Assembly: GCA_030523505.1 (NCBI GenBank)
Contig: JAUNIK010000086.1
Coordinates: 1-9,129 of the forward strand
Direction of reading: 5' to 3'
Source of the DNA: Prevotellaceae bacterium
GTDB lineage: Bacteria > Bacteroidota > Bacteroidia > Bacteroidales > Bacteroidaceae
DNA length: 9,129 bases
Below the pieces are notes generated by a model that was given only the letters and a program-made list of their open reading frames with translations, made no database searches and was not told the DNA's origin. Every line of letters begins with the position of its first letter. Position 1 is the first letter of the stretch. Shown one piece after another: positions 7,028 through 9,129 of this stretch. Both the position numbers and the translations under genes were made by a program.

Positions 7028-8188
7028 GTGAAATACTATCTCATAGTAGGTGAGGCTTCGGGCGATTTACATGCTTCGCGATTGATGCGCTCCTTGAAGA
7101 AAGAAGACCCGGAAGCTGAATTCCGTTTCTTCGGTGGTGACTTGATGACTGCCGAAGGTGGCACTCGTGTGCGTCATTTCAAGGAGATTGCCTACATGGG
7201 ATTCATTCCTGTGTTGCTCCATCTCTCTACTATCCTCGATGCTCGTAAGCAGTGCAAGGAAGATATTCTGCAATGGAAACCGGATGTTGTCATTCTTGTT
7301 GACTATGCCGGTTTCAACCTTGATATCGCGCGTTTCCTTCGTCGTGAGCAGAAGGTAGGGCGTTTCTCTTGTCGCATCTTCTATTATATCAGTCCGAAGA
7401 TATGGGCTTGGAAGGAGGGACGCATAAAGAATTTCAAACGCGATGTCGATGAGATGTTCTGTATTTTGCCTTTCGAGGTGCCGTTCTTCGAGAAGAAACA
7501 CAACTACCCTGTGCATTATGTGGGAAACCCTACTGCCAATGAGGTGAAGGAGTTCCTTGAAACGTATGATGGTGAAGAGGAAGAGTGGGAGAGCGACAAG
7601 CCGATTATAGCCTTGCTTGCCGGTTCTCGCATGCAGGAGATAAAGGACAATCTCCCGATGATGATTCGCTCTACTCGCCATCTTGCCGACCGTTATAAAC
7701 TCGTTCTGGCAGGTGCTCCGTCAATATCAGAGGATGTCTATCGTGGGTATCTTGAAGGTTCTGATATCCAACTTGTTATGAATCGCACTTATCCGCTCCT
7801 TGCCCATTCTGTTGCGGCACTCGTCACCAGTGGAACTGCCACTTTAGAGACCTGTTGTTTCAATGTTCCGCAGGTGGTTTTGTACAAGACACCGCTGCCT
7901 CGTGTGGCGCGATTCGTATGGGATAATTTCTTCAAGGTGAAGTATATCTCACTTGTCAATCTCATCGCCGACCGTGAGGTGGTGCCGGAGATGATGGCGG
8001 ATAGGTTTACCGATGATCAGATTATCGCAGAACTCGATGCAATCCTGCCTGGTGGTGCCAAGCGTGAGGCAATGCTCGAAGGTTACCGTGAGGTGCACAA
8101 ACAATTAGGCGACACTGTCGCTCCCGACAATGCCGCCCGTATAATAAGCCTCACCCCCAACCCCTCTCCCACGAGGAGAGGGGAGTGA
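7028..8188 (+). CDS. lpxB: Lipid A disaccharide synthase LpxB, GTG start, repeat-derived C-terminal tail
   Basis: GT19 glycosyltransferase, 386 aa, which joins UDP-2,3-diacylglucosamine and lipid X into the lipid A disaccharide at the inner membrane. Family motifs: GEASGDLHA (8-16), D92 in VDYAGFN (probable catalytic acidic residue), YISPKIWAWK (120-129), VGNP (165-168), LLAGSRMQEI (196-205), SGTATLE (268-274) and SLVNLIADREVVPEMM (308-323). The start is GTG at 7028, 2 nt after the surE stop; MKYYLIVGEASGD fits the family N-terminus and no in-frame ATG lies close by. Residues 375-386 (LTPNPSPTRRGE) are encoded by a palindromic DNA repeat rather than by family sequence, so the original stop has probably been replaced. 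The catalytic core is complete, so function should be kept. Confidence 0.96.
   Translation: MKYYLIVGEASGDLHASRLMRSLKKEDPEAEFRFFGGDLMTAEGGTRVRHFKEIAYMGFIPVLLHLSTILDARKQCKEDILQWKPDVVILVDYAGFNLDIARFLRREQKVGRFSCRIFYYISPKIWAWKEGRIKNFKRDVDEMFCILPFEVPFFEKKHNYPVHYVGNPTANEVKEFLETYDGEEEEWESDKPIIALLAGSRMQEIKDNLPMMIRSTRHLADRYKLVLAGAPSISEDVYRGYLEGSDIQLVMNRTYPLLAHSVAALVTSGTATLETCCFNVPQVVLYKTPLPRVARFVWDNFFKVKYISLVNLIADREVVPEMMADRFTDDQIIAELDAILPGGAKREAMLEGYREVHKQLGDTVAPDNAARIISLTPNPSPTRRGE
8150..8188 (+). repeat. Palindromic GC-rich intergenic repeat (REP-like) overlapping the lpxB 3' end
   Basis: A C-rich run leads into a perfect 9-bp stem, CCCCTCTCC (8161-8169) against GGAGAGGGG (8175-8183), with a CACGA loop. 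TCAC (8151-8154) and GTGA (8185-8188) can add an outer stem. From memory, elements of this form are scattered between genes in many Bacteroidetes and other bacteria and yield PNPSP..RRGE tails when read through. It supplies the last 12 codons and the stop of lpxB. There is no U-run on either side, so it is not a standard intrinsic terminator, though it may slow or end transcription between the convergent genes. Confidence 0.8.
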
Positions 8189-8195
8189 AAACTCC
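8182..8195 (+). other. Alternative small hairpin with GAAA tetraloop
   Basis: GGAGT-GAAA-ACTCC forms a 5-bp stem capped by a GNRA-type loop. Its left arm uses bases 8182-8186, which overlap the right arm of the larger repeat hairpin, so the two structures exclude each other. It covers the lpxB stop and half of the 15-nt gap to cdsA. Confidence 0.4.
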
Positions 8196-8203
8196 ATATA
8201 AGT

Positions 8204-9061
8204 TTAAATGAAGCTGATCGTGTAGATATATATCACTGATGCAGGTATTGCCATCAGGGATGAGTCGAAACGGTCGAGCATACCACCGTGGCCTGGCAAT
8301 ACATTGCCCGAGTCTTTGATGCCAAGGGTGCGCTTGAACAGACTCTCTACGAGGTCGCCCCAAGTACCGAAGAACACCACTACTAATCCTAGTCCCATCC
8401 ATTCGAGGATGTTCATTCCCGAACGTCCGAAACCTTCAGCTGTTGTTGGCTCGAGATAACCTACGAGTGCAGCAACGGCTACAACGAGGATTCCTCCACC
8501 GATACTTCCTTCCCAGCTCTTGCCAGGACTGACACGAGGGAACAGCTTATGCTTGCCGAAGAGTGAACCGCTGAGGTAGGCTCCGGTGTCGTTGCACCAG
8601 AGGAACACGAAGATGCTCAATGGCATCAACCAATAGAACTCACCCGAGGTGAAAGCGAGGATGTTGATGCATGAGAATGGCAGTGCGATATAGAGTTGGC
8701 TCATCATCGCGTAAGCCCAGTCGTGGATAGGATCCTCCTGCTTCAGATAGAGTTCTGATACAAAAAGGTAGATGATAGTGATGAGATAAGGGATGAACAC
8801 TATTGCTGGTGTCAGTCCCGAACAGAAACCTGCCATTGCTATGTTGAGGAACACACCTGCAGCCGAGCAGATGAAACGGTTTACTGTTACTCCGGCACGA
8901 TCGTTTACCAGACCAGTGAATTCCCATATAGCCATACCGGTTATCAATGTGAACAGGAACAGCATTGCGTCGAAACGCATAAATCCTGCAATCATTATTG
9001 CCACGAACAATACTCCGCTAATGGCACGAACAATGAAATTTTTAAGTTTCGGACCCATCAT
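8204..9061 (-). CDS. cdsA: Phosphatidate cytidylyltransferase (CDP-diacylglycerol synthase)
   Basis: Integral inner-membrane enzyme, 285 aa, that converts phosphatidic acid and CTP to CDP-diacylglycerol, the precursor of bacterial phospholipids. The C-terminal CDS signature is complete at about 240-266: SLFKRTLGIKD, then LPGHGGMLDRFD, with the metal-binding acidic residues. Earlier motifs are FLWCNDTGAYLSG (153-165) and RVSPGKSWEGS (176-186). Several hydrophobic helices are visible (about 13-28, 31-48, 64-80, 85-103, 120-137, 143-156, 188-202, 222-233, 268-284). The start is the first of two adjacent ATGs at 9061 and 9058; either is possible. It converges with lpxB, only 15 nt between stops, and follows a partial minus-strand gene by 29 nt, suggesting an operon with it. 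Confidence 0.96.
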   Translation of the reverse strand: MMGPKLKNFIVRAISGVLFVAIMIAGFMRFDAMLFLFTLITGMAIWEFTGLVNDRAGVTVNRFICSAAGVFLNIAMAGFCSGLTPAIVFIPYLITIIYLFVSELYLKQEDPIHDWAYAMMSQLYIALPFSCINILAFTSGEFYWLMPLSIFVFLWCNDTGAYLSGSLFGKHKLFPRVSPGKSWEGSIGGGILVVAVAALVGYLEPTTAEGFGRSGMNILEWMGLGLVVVFFGTWGDLVESLFKRTLGIKDSGNVLPGHGGMLDRFDSSLMAIPASVIYIYTISFI

Positions 9062-9066
9062 TATTA

Positions 9067-9098
9067 TTTACAATTGGACAATTTACAAATTTACAATT
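9067..9098. repeat. AT-rich short direct repeats between the upstream gene and cdsA
   Basis: TTTACAATT occurs at 9067-9075 and 9090-9098, with the one-mismatch copy TTTACAAAT at 9082-9090 between them. This resembles AT-rich intergenic repeat sequence seen in Prevotella and Bacteroides genomes. The stretch includes the stop codon of the upstream gene. Confidence 0.5.
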
Positions 9099-9129
9099 TT
9101 TCACTTTCGCTATCGCCATCGCTTTCGCT
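9091..9129 (-). CDS. C-terminal end of an upstream gene, probably ftsH (partial)
   Basis: Reading the minus strand inward from base 9129, one frame gives SESDGDSESEKL and a TAA at 9093-9091. An acidic, Ser/Glu/Asp-rich unstructured tail of this sort is typical of Bacteroidetes FtsH proteases, and ftsH commonly lies just before cdsA in this group. That assignment rests on gene order only, since no domain is inside the window. If correct, the protein is a membrane-bound ATP-dependent zinc protease. The reading frame itself cannot be proven from 12 codons. Confidence 0.5.
   Translation of the reverse strand, partial: SESDGDSESEKL
9100..9129 (-). repeat. Tandem hexamer repeat encoding an acidic tail
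   Basis: On the minus strand five consecutive hexamers read AGCGAA, AGCGAT, GGCGAT, AGCGAA, AGTGAA, each giving a Ser/Gly plus Glu/Asp pair. The array continues to the window edge, so its full copy number is unknown. Such a repeat could change length by slippage without shifting frame. Confidence 0.6.

Noticed and set aside
7067..7681. Minus-strand 204-codon open frame
   Set aside because: Antisense shadow of lpxB, which has full family motifs on the other strand.
8161..8195. Intrinsic terminator for lpxB
   Set aside because: The stem is strong but no U-run follows on the plus strand, nor on the minus strand for cdsA, so I list it as a repeat only.
8151..8402. Minus-strand 83-codon frame ending in PLSSWERGWG
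   Set aside because: Its end is the other strand of the palindromic repeat and the rest is an out-of-frame overlap with cdsA.
9086..9093. TAAATTTG on the minus strand as a -7 box for cdsA
   Set aside because: It fits TAnnTTTG, but the sequence is AT-rich repeat containing the upstream stop codon, and no -33 element is present at the expected distance; it may be chance.

Overview
The window looks like a stretch of Bacteroidales chromosome, probably Prevotella or a close relative. Three things point there: near-perfect Bacteroidetes -7 boxes (TACCTTTG) in front of parA and surE, no obvious Shine-Dalgarno sequences, and the gene set and order. Every gene looks vertically inherited, intact and housekeeping. 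I see no IS, phage, CRISPR, tRNA or rRNA. I found no clearly new biological system; the points worth a second look are regulatory and repeat-derived details.

Left arm (1-6059, all minus strand, read right to left): parA, parB, a DUF5683-type envelope protein, an MltD-like lytic transglycosylase with LysM, and a long RelA/SpoT (p)ppGpp enzyme whose last codons lie beyond base 1. Gaps are 22, 3, 60 and 54 nt, so this looks like one operon starting at a promoter near 6133-6140. It puts chromosome partitioning, an unknown envelope protein, peptidoglycan cleavage and stringent-response control in one unit.

Centre (6060-6260): a 201-nt divergent intergenic region with the parA promoter (minus), the surE promoter (plus), a 26-nt imperfect palindrome in the -33/spacer zone of the parA promoter, and a stem-loop at the predicted 5' end of the parA mRNA.

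Right arm: surE (nucleotidase) and lpxB (lipid A disaccharide synthase) run on the plus strand, 2 nt apart. They converge with cdsA (CDP-diacylglycerol synthase, minus strand), leaving only 15 nt between stop codons. The end of lpxB lies inside a palindromic GC-rich repeat that supplies its last dozen codons. Upstream of cdsA, the last 12 codons of another minus-strand gene enter the window as an acidic Ser/Glu/Asp tail; by gene order it is probably ftsH. This arm is about envelope lipid synthesis.
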